Shown here one piece after another: positions 11,168 to 19,880 of a stretch of DNA of 64,000 nucleotides. This DNA is from Dietzia sp. ANT_WB102 (GTDB lineage: Bacteria; Actinomycetota; Actinomycetes; Mycobacteriales; Mycobacteriaceae): contig NZ_VOBA01000001.1 in NCBI RefSeq assembly GCF_008369165.1, positions 2,411,630 through 2,475,629 on the forward strand. Reading direction: 5' to 3'. A program made the translations under genes and the position numbers. Every line of letters starts with the position of its first letter. The first letter of the stretch is position 1. The notes beneath the pieces were generated by a model. That model was not told where the DNA came from. It did not search any database and saw nothing but the letters and a program-made list of their open reading frames with translations.

Positions 11168-12132
11168 GCACCCGCGCTGTCCCGTTGGCCACGCTGCTCA
11201 GCGTCGTCCCGTACTTTCACACCCGGGGCGCGGTACCGGTGTCCGACGCCGCTCGCGACCTTGGACTGACCGAGAAACAACTCCGGGCAGCACTGTGGCA
11301 GCTGTGGTCCTGTGGTCTGCCCGGCTACGGGCCCGGTGACCTGATCGACCTCGCATTCTCGTCCGAAGACCTCGATGACGCCGAGATGGTCGAGGTGACG
11401 TTCACCGCCGGAATCGACCGTCCGGTTCGCCTGACGGCCGCGGAAGCGATCACCCTCGAGACCGGCCTGGCCGTGTTTCTGGACCAGCCGGAGGTGATCG
11501 ACCAGGCCGCTTTGCGCGACCTGCTGACGACACTGCGGTCCGCCACCGGGGCCGACGAACGCGCCGCGGGGTTCGACGCCCGGCACGAGACGGTCGATGC
11601 CGACGCGGACGTCGTCCGCACCGCCGTCCACAACGGCAGTGCGCTACGCTTCGTCTACCACTCGGCCAGCTCCGACACCTCCACCACCCGGGTCGTGGAT
11701 CCTGCACGACTGTCTGTCGCCGACGGTCACTCCTACGTCCACGGGGTGGACCGTGAGTCCGGGCAGTGGCGGACTTTTCGGACCGACCGGATGAGCGGGG
11801 TGGAGGAGGTGGGACCGCGCCGAGCGCTGGGCCCTGAGCCCCAGGATGACGGCGAGGGCGACATCCGCGTGGAGAAGGCCCGTGTCCCGTCCACCGCGGC
11901 ATGGTTCCTCGACGAATTCCGTTTCCACAGTGTGGTCCGCCGCCCGGACGGCGATGTCGACGTGGAGATCGCCTACCACGACCGTGCGTGGCTGCTCCGC
12001 TTCCTTCTCGGCCACGCAGACGTCGTTCGGGCGACCGATCCGGGCCTGGCCGCCGAGGTCGCACGCCGCGCCGTCGAGGGTCTGGAGGTCTACACGGCGG
12101 CGGCCGGAGAATCTTCGGCGACGGATGCGTGA
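11164..12132 (+). CDS. pafC: Transcriptional regulator PafC (HTH-WYL)
   Basis: A 322-residue partner of PafB. The N-terminal segment PLATLLSVVPYFHTRGAVPVSDAARDLGLTEKQ is a winged helix; the middle WYL-type domain includes ALRFVYHSASSDTSTTRVVDPARL and QWRTFRTDRM (about residues 155-205); the C-terminal extension ends DVVRATDPGLAAEVARRAVEGL. It overlaps pafB by ATGA, so the two subunits are made together. Keeping pafBC beside the pup ligase gene is the usual arrangement even where the 20S proteasome has been lost. Confidence 0.93.
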   Translation: MSTRAVPLATLLSVVPYFHTRGAVPVSDAARDLGLTEKQLRAALWQLWSCGLPGYGPGDLIDLAFSSEDLDDAEMVEVTFTAGIDRPVRLTAAEAITLETGLAVFLDQPEVIDQAALRDLLTTLRSATGADERAAGFDARHETVDADADVVRTAVHNGSALRFVYHSASSDTSTTRVVDPARLSVADGHSYVHGVDRESGQWRTFRTDRMSGVEEVGPRRALGPEPQDDGEGDIRVEKARVPSTAAWFLDEFRFHSVVRRPDGDVDVEIAYHDRAWLLRFLLGHADVVRATDPGLAAEVARRAVEGLEVYTAAAGESSATDA

Positions 12133-12204
12133 ATACCCGTCAAACAGCCAGGTAGCGAGCGGTTTCCGGGGGCGCTACAGTGACCGCGACTGGAGTGCGT
12201 GCGG

Positions 12205-12210
12205 TAGCAT
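12205..12210 (+). promoter_or_regulatory. Possible -10 box of tatA-tatC
   Basis: TAGCAT fits the actinobacterial TANNNT -10 pattern in the 108-bp gap after pafC and lies 30 bases before the tatA ATG; GGAGG at 12231-12235 is the ribosome site. This suggests tatAC can be transcribed separately from paf genes. Confidence 0.35.
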
Positions 12211-12240
12211 GGGCACGTTGTCACACAAACGGAGGTTGAC

Positions 12241-12675
12241 ATGGGTGCGTTGAGCATCTGGCACTGGCTCATCGTCCTCGCGGTGGTGCTCCTGCTCTTC
12301 GGTTCGAAGAAGCTCCCGGACGCTGCCCGCGGCCTCGGACGGTCGATGCGCATCTTCAAGTCCGAGATCAAGGAGATGCAGAACGACGACAATCCGGCCG
12401 GGAACCAGGAGCCGCAGGCTCTCACCCAGGCGCAGCCGAACCCGGGCCACTACGTGCAGCCGCAGGCTCAGCCCTCGGCTCAGCCACAGCAATATCAGCC
12501 CCAGGTGCCCCCGCAGCACCAGGCGCAGGGTCAAGCCCAGGGGCAGAGCTACCCGCAGGCGCCGCAACAGCCGTACCAGCCGCCGGCTCCGCCGCACACT
12601 CCGGCGCCGGGCCAGCCGCAGAGCACCGACCCGACCGCCCCGTACAACGGCGGCCAGGGACTGCAGGGACAGTAG
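12241..12675 (+). CDS. tatA: Sec-independent translocase subunit TatA with long Pro/Gln tail
   Basis: A 144-residue pore-forming subunit of the twin-arginine translocase. Residues 1-20 ([20 protein letters not shown]) form the membrane helix, then [23 protein letters not shown] is the conserved hinge and amphipathic helix. Residues from about 50 to 144 are a low-complexity tail of Gln, Pro, Ala and Tyr. Typical TatA proteins are near 80-100 residues, so the tail is longer than usual. tatC follows 13 bases after the stop, a normal tatAC unit; tatB is usually encoded elsewhere in this group. Confidence 0.95.
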   Translation: MGALSIWHWLIVLAVVLLLFGSKKLPDAARGLGRSMRIFKSEIKEMQNDDNPAGNQEPQALTQAQPNPGHYVQPQAQPSAQPQQYQPQVPPQHQAQGQAQGQSYPQAPQQPYQPPAPPHTPAPGQPQSTDPTAPYNGGQGLQGQ

Positions 12676-12688
12676 GCCGCCGACGCCC

Positions 12689-13750
12689 ATGACGCAGACC
12701 GAGACCGCCGACGCCGGCGCCACCCGTAAGGGCGGCGCCGGTCGACTGCTGTCCAAGCGCCGCCGCCGACCCCGCAATCCCGACGGCACCATGCCGCTGA
12801 TCGAGCACATCTACGAGCTGCGCAATCGCCTACTCATCGCGATGACGGCGATCGTGGTGACACTCGGCTTCGGCTTCTGGTGGTACGGCAACGGCTTTCT
12901 CGGTATCCCGTCGCTCGGTGAGATCCTCACCGGCCCCTACTGCGACATCCCCCCGGGCGCCCGGATGCAGCTGGGCGGCAACGGCGATGAGTGTCGCCTG
13001 CTGGCCACCGGTCCGTTTGAGCAGTTCATGCTCCGCCTCAAGGTGGCCGCCACCGCTGGCATCGTGCTCGCCAGCCCCGTCTGGCTCTTCCAGATCTGGG
13101 CGTTCATCACCCCGGGCCTGCACAAGAACGAGAAGCGCTACGGGGTCGTCTTCACCATCTTGGCGGCGTTACTGTTCATCGGCGGGGCCGTGCTCGCCTA
13201 CATCGTGATCGTTTACGCCCTCGAGTTCCTGTTGTCCATCGGTGACAACGTCCAGACCACTGCGCTCTCGGGCACGCAGTACTTCAGTTTCCTCATCCAC
13301 CTCATCCTCATCTTCGGGGTGAGCTTCGAGATCCCACTTCTCTTGGCGATGCTCAACGTCGCCGGGGTCCTGAGCTACGAGGTTCTCGCCAGATCGCGCC
13401 GCGGAATCGTCATGGGCATCTTCGTGTTCGCGGCCGTGGCGTCGCCTGGGCAAGACCCGTTCTCCATGCTGGCACTGGCGGTGGCCGTCTGCGTGCTCGT
13501 CGAGGCTGCTATCCAGTTCGCCCGGCTGCACGACAAGCGCAAAAACAAGTCCCGAGCCGACTGGCTTGAGGTCGATGATGAATCCGCCTCACCCCTCGGC
13601 CCTGCCGACGGCGTCGGGGGATCCGGCCCACTCGAGCGCCCCACTCCGCTTATCACCCCCCCTCCGGTCGCTGCCTCCCGCGCATCCGGCGACACCCGAC
13701 CGCTCCAGGCCCCCGCCCGTGGCGGCTCACTCTATGACGACATCACCTGA
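12689..13750 (+). CDS. tatC: Sec-independent translocase subunit TatC
   Basis: A 353-residue polytopic membrane protein, the receptor for twin-arginine signal peptides. MPLIEHIYELRNRL is the conserved N-terminal motif before helix 1. Six membrane helices can be followed, including ATAGIVLASPVWLFQIWAFI, GVVFTILAALLFIGGAVLAY and GIVMGIFVFAAVASPGQDP. A basic N-terminal extension of about 30 residues and a Pro/Ser-rich tail of about 70 residues flank the core. The last 17 bases overlap the start of helY. Confidence 0.95.
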   Translation: MTQTETADAGATRKGGAGRLLSKRRRRPRNPDGTMPLIEHIYELRNRLLIAMTAIVVTLGFGFWWYGNGFLGIPSLGEILTGPYCDIPPGARMQLGGNGDECRLLATGPFEQFMLRLKVAATAGIVLASPVWLFQIWAFITPGLHKNEKRYGVVFTILAALLFIGGAVLAYIVIVYALEFLLSIGDNVQTTALSGTQYFSFLIHLILIFGVSFEIPLLLAMLNVAGVLSYEVLARSRRGIVMGIFVFAAVASPGQDPFSMLALAVAVCVLVEAAIQFARLHDKRKNKSRADWLEVDDESASPLGPADGVGGSGPLERPTPLITPPPVAASRASGDTRPLQAPARGGSLYDDIT

Positions 13751-16394
13751 CCAACCCCACACCGACCAACTCCTCGAGGGCTTCCTCACGGGGGAGGGCT
13801 TCTCACCGGATCCGTTCCAGTTGGAGGCGTTCTCCGCGCTGGATGCCGGGCGCAATCTCCTCGTGTCCGCCCCCACCGGGTCCGGAAAGACCCTCGTCGG
13901 CGAGTACGCTGCCCATCGCGCTCTCGCGGGGGGCGGGCGCTGCTTCTACACCACCCCGATCAAGGCGCTGAGCAATCAGAAGTTCCGGCAGTTCCGCCGG
14001 CGATTCGGCCCGGACAACGTCGGACTGCTCACCGGTGACCACTCCATTGATGCAGATGCCCCCATCGTGGTGATGACGACCGAGGTCCTGCGGAACATGA
14101 TCTACGGCGGGTCATCGGCCCTGCACGATCTGGACTGCGTCGTGATGGACGAGATCCACTACCTCGGTGACCGCTCGCGCGGCGTCGTGTGGGAGGAAAT
14201 CATCCTCACCCTGGACCCTGCCGTCCGCCTGGTTGGGCTGTCCGCCACCTTGAGCAACACCGACGAACTGGGCGACTGGATCACCGAGATCCGGGGTGAC
14301 ACCGCGGTGGTGCTGTCCGAGCACCGTCCCGTACCGCTGGCCCACATGCTCTACACCGACGGCGACCTCGTGCCCATCCGGGCCGCTGCGGACCAGCGCA
14401 GGCGGACCAGTGGCGGGTACCACGACGAGCGGGTCGCGACCCGATCCCGCGCACAGTGGGCCAGGCGTCAGGACGTCATCGAGAAACTCGACGACGAACG
14501 ACTCCTGCCGGCCATCTACTTCGTGTTCTCGAGGGCGGGGTGCGACGGCGCGGTCGCACAGATGCGTCGGGCTCGCCTCCGACTCACCACGGGCGAGGAG
14601 GCCCGTCGTATCGCCTCCCACGTCGACGCCGCCTGTGCAGAGGTTCCGCAACACGATCTCGACGCCCTCGACTTCACCGCGTTCCGCGCCGGGCTGGTCA
14701 ACGGGCTCGCCGCGCACCACGCAGGCATGCTCCCGATGTTCCGCACCGTCGTGGAGGAGTTGTTCTCCGCGGGGTTGATCAAGGTGGTGTTCGCGACCGA
14801 GACGCTGGCGCTGGGTATCCATATGCCGGCCCGCGCCGTGGTACTGGAAAAGACAACCAAGTTCAACGGTGACACCCACGCGATGCTCACCTCCGCGGAG
14901 TATTCGCAGATCACCGGCCGGGCCGGCAGGCGGGGTATAGACACGAAGGGCACCGCAGTGGTGCTCGACCAACCGGACCTCGATCTGGACGCCCTCGCCG
15001 CACTCGTCGACACGCCGCGCTTTCCCCTCCACAGTGCGTTCGCCCCCGACTACTCCATGGCGGTCAACCTCGTGGAGCAACTCGGCGTCGAGGAGGCCAC
15101 CACCCTGATCGGCCGCTCGTTCGCCCAGTTCCAGACCGACCGCACCCTGGTGTCCCGCTCCCGCGCCATCGAGCGCCGGTCCGACGAACGGGACCGGATG
15201 CGAGCCTCGCTCGAAGAGGCCGGGGGAGACGAGGACCTCGACGAGTACATGGGGTTGCGCGCCGAACTCAGCCGCCTGGAACGCAAGGCCGAGAAATCGA
15301 CCCGAGACGACAGGCTCGCGTCCGTGCGAGCAGCCATGCTCAAGCAGACCGCCGGTTCGGTGATCACAGTCGGACGCAAGCGGTTCGGCTTGGTCGCGAC
15401 CGTGCTGCAGGTCCGCACCGACATACAATCGGACCCCGCGCTGCTCTGCCTCACCGACACCGGGTGGACCGGCTGGCTGCGCCAACACGATTTCGTCTCA
15501 CCACCCGTGCCGGTGGGCCGGGTGGACCTTCCCAAGGGTCGACGAAAATTGGACGGGCGTGCCAAGCGGGCGCTGGTCCAGCGAATGGAACACCTGCGGG
15601 GCAAGGCCAAGGGCCGGATAAAGAACTCCGGCGGCAAGCAGATGCGAAAGGATCCGCGGATCGCCGCGGCCCGCCGTGCGCTCCGGCAGCATCCGATGCA
15701 CGACGACCCGACGATCGACAAACTCGCCCGCCTGCACGAGCGCTGGGCCCGGGCCGACGCCGACGTGACCGCCCTTACGGCCGAGGTGGACGCCGACGCT
15801 GATTCGCTGGCCCGCCGCTTCCGTCGCATCGTCGACCTGCTCCGTGGCCTCGGCTACCTCGAAAAGGTTGACGGCACCCTCCGTGCCACAGAGGCCGGGC
15901 GGCTCCTTGCCGGAGTGCACACCGAGCAGGACTTGTTCGTCGCCGAATGCCTGCGACGAGGAGTCTGGCGTGGCCTCGATGCTGCCGGCCTCGCGGCGGT
16001 CATCGCCACCGTCGTGGCTCACCCTCGGACAGAGTCCGCGGTACGCGAGCCCTCCGACGAGACCCTGCGGGTCGCGCTGGCGGAGACGGAACGGGTCGCC
16101 GGCGATGTCGCCGAGATCGAACGCGCACACCGCCTGCCCACGACTCCGGACCTCGACGCCGGGCTCGCGCCCGTCCTGCATCACTGGGTCTCCGGCGGCG
16201 CACTGGCCTCGATCCTCGCCGCCTCGTGGCAGGAGGGCGTCGAACTCACCGCCGGCGACTTCGTCCGGTCCGCCCGCCTCGTCGTGGATGTCCTCGCCCA
16301 GATCGGCCAGGTCGCCGAACCGGAGCTCGCCCGCACCGCGCGGTCCGCGGTCGGGTCCCTGCGTCGCGGCGTGGTGCTCGACCACCTGGCCTGA
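13734..16394 (+). CDS. helY: DEAD/DEAH RNA helicase HelY (Ski2-like)
   Basis: An 886-residue superfamily 2 helicase. Motif I is SAPTGSGKTLVGEY (about residues 45-58), motif II DEIHYLGD, motif III SATLSN, motif VI QITGRAGRRGID. The C-terminal half holds the rRNA-processing arch/DSHCT region of Ski2/Mtr4-like proteins. It is thought to remodel structured RNA, possibly with the degradosome. The start chosen is the ATG at 13734 (MTTSPDQPHTDQLL), inside the tatC end; the open frame upstream is tatC shadow. The order tatA-tatC-helY matches mycobacteria. Confidence 0.93.
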   Translation: MTTSPDQPHTDQLLEGFLTGEGFSPDPFQLEAFSALDAGRNLLVSAPTGSGKTLVGEYAAHRALAGGGRCFYTTPIKALSNQKFRQFRRRFGPDNVGLLTGDHSIDADAPIVVMTTEVLRNMIYGGSSALHDLDCVVMDEIHYLGDRSRGVVWEEIILTLDPAVRLVGLSATLSNTDELGDWITEIRGDTAVVLSEHRPVPLAHMLYTDGDLVPIRAAADQRRRTSGGYHDERVATRSRAQWARRQDVIEKLDDERLLPAIYFVFSRAGCDGAVAQMRRARLRLTTGEEARRIASHVDAACAEVPQHDLDALDFTAFRAGLVNGLAAHHAGMLPMFRTVVEELFSAGLIKVVFATETLALGIHMPARAVVLEKTTKFNGDTHAMLTSAEYSQITGRAGRRGIDTKGTAVVLDQPDLDLDALAALVDTPRFPLHSAFAPDYSMAVNLVEQLGVEEATTLIGRSFAQFQTDRTLVSRSRAIERRSDERDRMRASLEEAGGDEDLDEYMGLRAELSRLERKAEKSTRDDRLASVRAAMLKQTAGSVITVGRKRFGLVATVLQVRTDIQSDPALLCLTDTGWTGWLRQHDFVSPPVPVGRVDLPKGRRKLDGRAKRALVQRMEHLRGKAKGRIKNSGGKQMRKDPRIAAARRALRQHPMHDDPTIDKLARLHERWARADADVTALTAEVDADADSLARRFRRIVDLLRGLGYLEKVDGTLRATEAGRLLAGVHTEQDLFVAECLRRGVWRGLDAAGLAAVIATVVAHPRTESAVREPSDETLRVALAETERVAGDVAEIERAHRLPTTPDLDAGLAPVLHHWVSGGALASILAASWQEGVELTAGDFVRSARLVVDVLAQIGQVAEPELARTARSAVGSLRRGVVLDHLA

Positions 16395-16490
16395 TCACCT
16401 GGACCTACCCCGGGAAACCTGAGGCGAGCTGACCAATCGGCGACTGGGGGGGCGGCGCAGCGGGACGCGGCATCCGGCGGCACCGGGGAG

Positions 16491-17420
16491 TCAGACGGAG
16501 TCGAGCCGCTGCGTCGCCTCGACCAGCCGCCCGATCGCGCGGGCCTGCCCAGTCGACTCGCCGAACGCCTCCAACCGCGCAATGTCAACGTTTCCACGGC
16601 GGCCGTCGGCATCGCCGTCGAACTGCACCTCGAAAGCGTGACTACCCAAACGGACCACGCCACGTGCGGCAGTCAAGTAGTCGGCCCCCTCGATGATCGC
16701 GGTGCGCTGGCGGGTGGTCAGCGCAGATCCCGGATCGCCCGCGGCGGCGATGATTCCGTCGAGGTCGCCGAACTCGCGCAGCAGGCTCGCGGCGGTCTTC
16801 GCGCCGATCCCCGCCACGCCGGGCAACCCGTCCGAGGCGTCTCCGACCAGGACTGCGTAGTCCGCGTACACGCGCGCATCGTCACCTGCGGGCAGGTCGA
16901 AGCGCTCCGCGACGACCTCCGGGGTGTATGCCAGACGCTTTCGCATCCCCGCTCCCACGTACACGACGGTCGTGCTCCCTGAGGCCAGCTGGAACAGGTC
17001 GCGGTCGCCCGTCACGACCAGCACCTCGCGATCCCGGGCTGACAGCGCAGCCAGCACATCGTCGGCCTCCGCGTCCTCCGCCCACGCCTGGGTGATGCCC
17101 GCCGCCCCGAGAAGTCCGCGGATCGACTCGACCTGCGGGCCGAGCGAAGCGGGGGCGTCCTCCTCGCCGTCGTCGCCCACGCGGTGCGCCTTGTACGACG
17201 GCAACAACTCCACCCGCCAGTCCGGACGCCACTGCCGGTCCAGTCCGGCCACCAGGCCGGTCGGGGAGTACTCCTCCACGAGCACGGCCACCATGTCGCA
17301 GAAGCCGCGCACCGCGTTGGCCGGGGTACCGTCGGGTCCGGTGATCTTCTCGGGCACGGAGTGGAACGCACGGAACCACAGGCCAGCACTGTCGAGAACC
17401 ATGAGCGGGCCCTGGGACAC
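16491..17420 (-). CDS. Stand-alone 5'-3' exonuclease (PolA N-domain type)
   Basis: A 309-residue FEN-type nuclease resembling the N-terminal domain of DNA polymerase I, as in Rv2090. Acidic metal ligands are in MVLDSAGLWFRAF, AGLDRQWRPDWR, WAEDAEADDVLAA and VTGDRDLFQL. YADYAVLVGDASDGLPGVAGIGAKTAASLL is the helix-hairpin-helix DNA-binding region (about residues 185-215). It probably trims flaps or RNA primers. It converges on helY with 96 bases between them and is divergent from the M24 peptidase gene. Confidence 0.93.
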   Translation of the reverse strand: MSQGPLMVLDSAGLWFRAFHSVPEKITGPDGTPANAVRGFCDMVAVLVEEYSPTGLVAGLDRQWRPDWRVELLPSYKAHRVGDDGEEDAPASLGPQVESIRGLLGAAGITQAWAEDAEADDVLAALSARDREVLVVTGDRDLFQLASGSTTVVYVGAGMRKRLAYTPEVVAERFDLPAGDDARVYADYAVLVGDASDGLPGVAGIGAKTAASLLREFGDLDGIIAAAGDPGSALTTRQRTAIIEGADYLTAARGVVRLGSHAFEVQFDGDADGRRGNVDIARLEAFGESTGQARAIGRLVEATQRLDSV

Positions 17421-17500
17421 CGCGCCTCCTCGGGGGTCGTCGGGTCGGGAGTGAGTTGCTGCCCCGTCAGGGTAGTCGCCGCGGGCCTACTGTGGAGGAC

Positions 17501-18607
17501 ATGAACAGCACCTCCACGCAGATCCACTCGCACCGTCTTGCCGCTGTCCGCGATCGCGCCCGGGAGCTCGGTATCGACCACGTGGTGGTGTACTCGGGCG
17601 AGGACATGTCGTACCTCACCGGCGAGCGCATGGACTCCCACGAGCGGCTCACTGCGATGGTCGTTCCGGTCGCTGGGGGAGAGCCGCTGTTGGTGTTGCC
17701 GTCGCTCGAACTCACCGACATCACCCGCCGTGCGGCAGACCGCGTGGGGGCGACCGTCCACCCGTGGTCGGACGGGACCGACGCCGTGCCGCTCGTCGCC
17801 GGGATGGTCGCAGGGCGGGTGGCGGTGTCCACCGCCCTCCCCGCGCTGCACCTCGTACCGCTCCAGGATGGCGTCGACGGCGAGGTGATCCTGGCCTCCG
17901 AGGTGATCGACCATGTGCGGGCTGTGAAGACCGCGTACGAGGTGGGCGAGCTCGCCGAGGCAGCTCGTCGTATCGACGCAGTGCACGCCCGGATGGGGGA
18001 GTTCCTCCAGGTGGGCCGGACCGAGGCGCAGGCGGGCGAGCTCATCACCGCCGCCATCGAGGCCGAAGGGCTCGCGCATGCCGAGTTCGTCATCGTCGGT
18101 TCGGGACCCAACGGTGCCGACCCCCACCACGGCGTGTCAGACAGGGTGATCGAGACCGGCGACATCGTGGTGGTGGACATCGGCGGTCCGCTGCCCAGTG
18201 GCTACCACTCCGACTGCACCCGTACCTACTCGATGGGACAGCCCCCCGCCGAGATCGCCGAGGCGTACGCGGTGTTGCAGGAAGCGCAGCGTCTGGCGCG
18301 TGAGGCCGTCCGCCCGGGGATCGCGATCGGCGAGGTCGATGCCGCAGCCCGTGAGCACCTCGCTGCGGCCGGACTCGGGGAACTGTTCATTCACCGCACC
18401 GGTCACGGGATCGGTGTGGGACTGCACGAACCGCCGTTCGTCGCGCCCGGCGCGGATACGGTGCTGACAGCCGGGATGACGTTCTCCGTCGAACCCGGCA
18501 TCTACACCGCGGGGTCGTGGGGCGCGCGGCTGGAGGACATCGTGGCAGTCACCGCGGACGGACGGCGCGATCTCAACACAGGCGAACGCGGCCTGCGGGT
18601 CCTCTAG
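17501..18607 (+). CDS. M24-family Xaa-Pro aminopeptidase
   Basis: A 368-residue pita-bread metallopeptidase, corresponding in position to mycobacterial pepE (Rv2089c). The N-terminal creatinase-like domain spans about residues 1-140. The catalytic domain has two-metal ligands in VVVDIGGPLPSGYHSDCTRTY, the histidine in HRTGHGIGVGLHEPP, and the glutamates in FSVEPGIYTAGSWGARLEDIV. It likely removes N-terminal residues preceding proline in cytosolic peptides. Start ATG at 17501 is preceded by TGGAGG; no upstream alternative has a better ribosome site. Confidence 0.92.
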   Translation: MNSTSTQIHSHRLAAVRDRARELGIDHVVVYSGEDMSYLTGERMDSHERLTAMVVPVAGGEPLLVLPSLELTDITRRAADRVGATVHPWSDGTDAVPLVAGMVAGRVAVSTALPALHLVPLQDGVDGEVILASEVIDHVRAVKTAYEVGELAEAARRIDAVHARMGEFLQVGRTEAQAGELITAAIEAEGLAHAEFVIVGSGPNGADPHHGVSDRVIETGDIVVVDIGGPLPSGYHSDCTRTYSMGQPPAEIAEAYAVLQEAQRLAREAVRPGIAIGEVDAAAREHLAAAGLGELFIHRTGHGIGVGLHEPPFVAPGADTVLTAGMTFSVEPGIYTAGSWGARLEDIVAVTADGRRDLNTGERGLRVL

Positions 18608-18629
18608 TCCGCGAGCCCGCGGGCTCGAC

Positions 18630-19037
18630 TCACGCGCCGGAGAACATCTTCTTGGAGCCAAGGACGCGGTCCACCTCGATCGCCACCACCACTCGCTCGG
18701 GGTTCGGGCTCGGTTCGCGGTAGCGCATCGCGTAGCGGCGCTCGCCTTCGCGGACCGAGGCCGGGTCCTCAAGCAGGTGGACGGTGCCCTCGAAGGTGAG
18801 CCACCGGCCTCCGTCGACGTGGGAGACCGCCGCCCGTCCTCCGCGCTTGGCGTTGCGGGCCTTCTGCGAACCCCGCCGGGTGATGACCCGGGCTAGACCG
18901 CCCTCCGTGTCGATCGTGAACCCGACGGCGACGACGTGGGGCGAGCCGTCGGGGCGGATCGTGGTCAGGCTGCCGAGGTGGTACTCGGACAGGAATTGGT
19001 GCGCCTCGTCGGAGAGCGCTGCCATCGAGTGGGACAT
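18630..19037 (-). CDS. F420-dependent biliverdin reductase-type split-barrel protein
   Basis: A 135-residue FMN/F420-binding split-barrel protein very similar in pattern to Rv2074, an F420H2-dependent biliverdin reductase: LTTIRPDGSPHVVAVGFT near residues 25-41, VITRRGSQKARNAKRGG, HVDGGRWLTFEGT, and RRYAMRYREPSPNPERVVV. It probably reduces a tetrapyrrole or similar small molecule with cofactor F420. The ATG at 19037 was chosen because homology starts with the following SDEAHQFLSEYHLGSL; the open frame beyond is shadow of the divergent SDR gene, whose start is 63 bases away. Confidence 0.87.
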   Translation of the reverse strand: MSHSMAALSDEAHQFLSEYHLGSLTTIRPDGSPHVVAVGFTIDTEGGLARVITRRGSQKARNAKRGGRAAVSHVDGGRWLTFEGTVHLLEDPASVREGERRYAMRYREPSPNPERVVVAIEVDRVLGSKKMFSGA

Positions 19038-19100
19038 AAAGCCGAGACTGCCACAGTGAGCCGACGTGGAGCGCGGCGACGTGCGTGGGAGACTGGGCGC

Positions 19101-19880
19101 ATGCCCACACCCGCAGCCCCGTCGTCCCGGTCCGGACCCGGCGGTGAGGTCGTAGTGGTCTTCGGCGGCCGGAGTGAGATCGGTCTGGCCGTCGCCCACC
19201 GCCTCGCGCCCGGCCGCACGATCGTGCTCGCCAGTCGGCCCGGGCGCGACGCGGCCGGCCTCGCCGCCCCGCTCCTGACTGCGGGTGCGGCAGCCGTCGA
19301 GCACGTGGACTTCGACGCCGACGACCTCGACTCGCACGCCGCAGTCGTGGAGGACATAGAGACGCGGATCGGGGAGATCGATGTCGCCGTCCTGGCGTTC
19401 GGCATCCTGGGCGAGCAGGAGGTAGCCGAGCGCGATTCACTGGCCGCCGCGCGTATCCTTCACACCGATTTCGTGGCCCAGGCCGCATTGCTCACGGTTC
19501 TCGCCGACCGGATGAAGCGCCGTCGCCGCGGGGTGCTCGTGGCGTTTTCCTCGGTCGCCGGGCAACGGGTCAGGCGCGCCAACTACGTCTACGGCTCGGC
19601 GAAGGCCGGGCTCGACGGGTTCGCCTCCGGCATGGCCGACGCCCTGCACGGCACGGGGGTCACGCTGGTGATCCCACGGCCGGGTTTCGTGACCGGCCGG
19701 ATGACTGAGGGCATGGACCCGGCGCCGTTTTCCTCCACGCCGGACCAGGTGGCGGACGCCGTCGTCGACCGGGTGCTCTCCCGTCGGGCGGGCGTGGTGT
19801 GGATCCCGTGGCAGCTGCGCGTGATGTTCGCCGTCGCGAGGCTCGTTCCGCAGCCGATCTGGAGGCGGATGCCACGGTGA
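19101..19880 (+). CDS. Short-chain dehydrogenase/reductase
   Basis: A 259-residue SDR. The NAD(P)-binding segment is VVVFGGRSEIGLAVAHRLA (a variant of the TGxxxGIG motif), AVLAFGILG corresponds to the NNAG region, and the catalytic residues appear as S of FSSVAG, then YVYGSAKAGLDGF (Tyr-x3-Lys). Position and family match Rv2073c. Substrate unknown. The stop overlaps the GTG of the CobK fusion gene by four bases, indicating coupling, and the upstream neighbour is the divergent F420-type reductase. Confidence 0.9.
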   Translation: MPTPAAPSSRSGPGGEVVVVFGGRSEIGLAVAHRLAPGRTIVLASRPGRDAAGLAAPLLTAGAAAVEHVDFDADDLDSHAAVVEDIETRIGEIDVAVLAFGILGEQEVAERDSLAAARILHTDFVAQAALLTVLADRMKRRRRGVLVAFSSVAGQRVRRANYVYGSAKAGLDGFASGMADALHGTGVTLVIPRPGFVTGRMTEGMDPAPFSSTPDQVADAVVDRVLSRRAGVVWIPWQLRVMFAVARLVPQPIWRRMPR

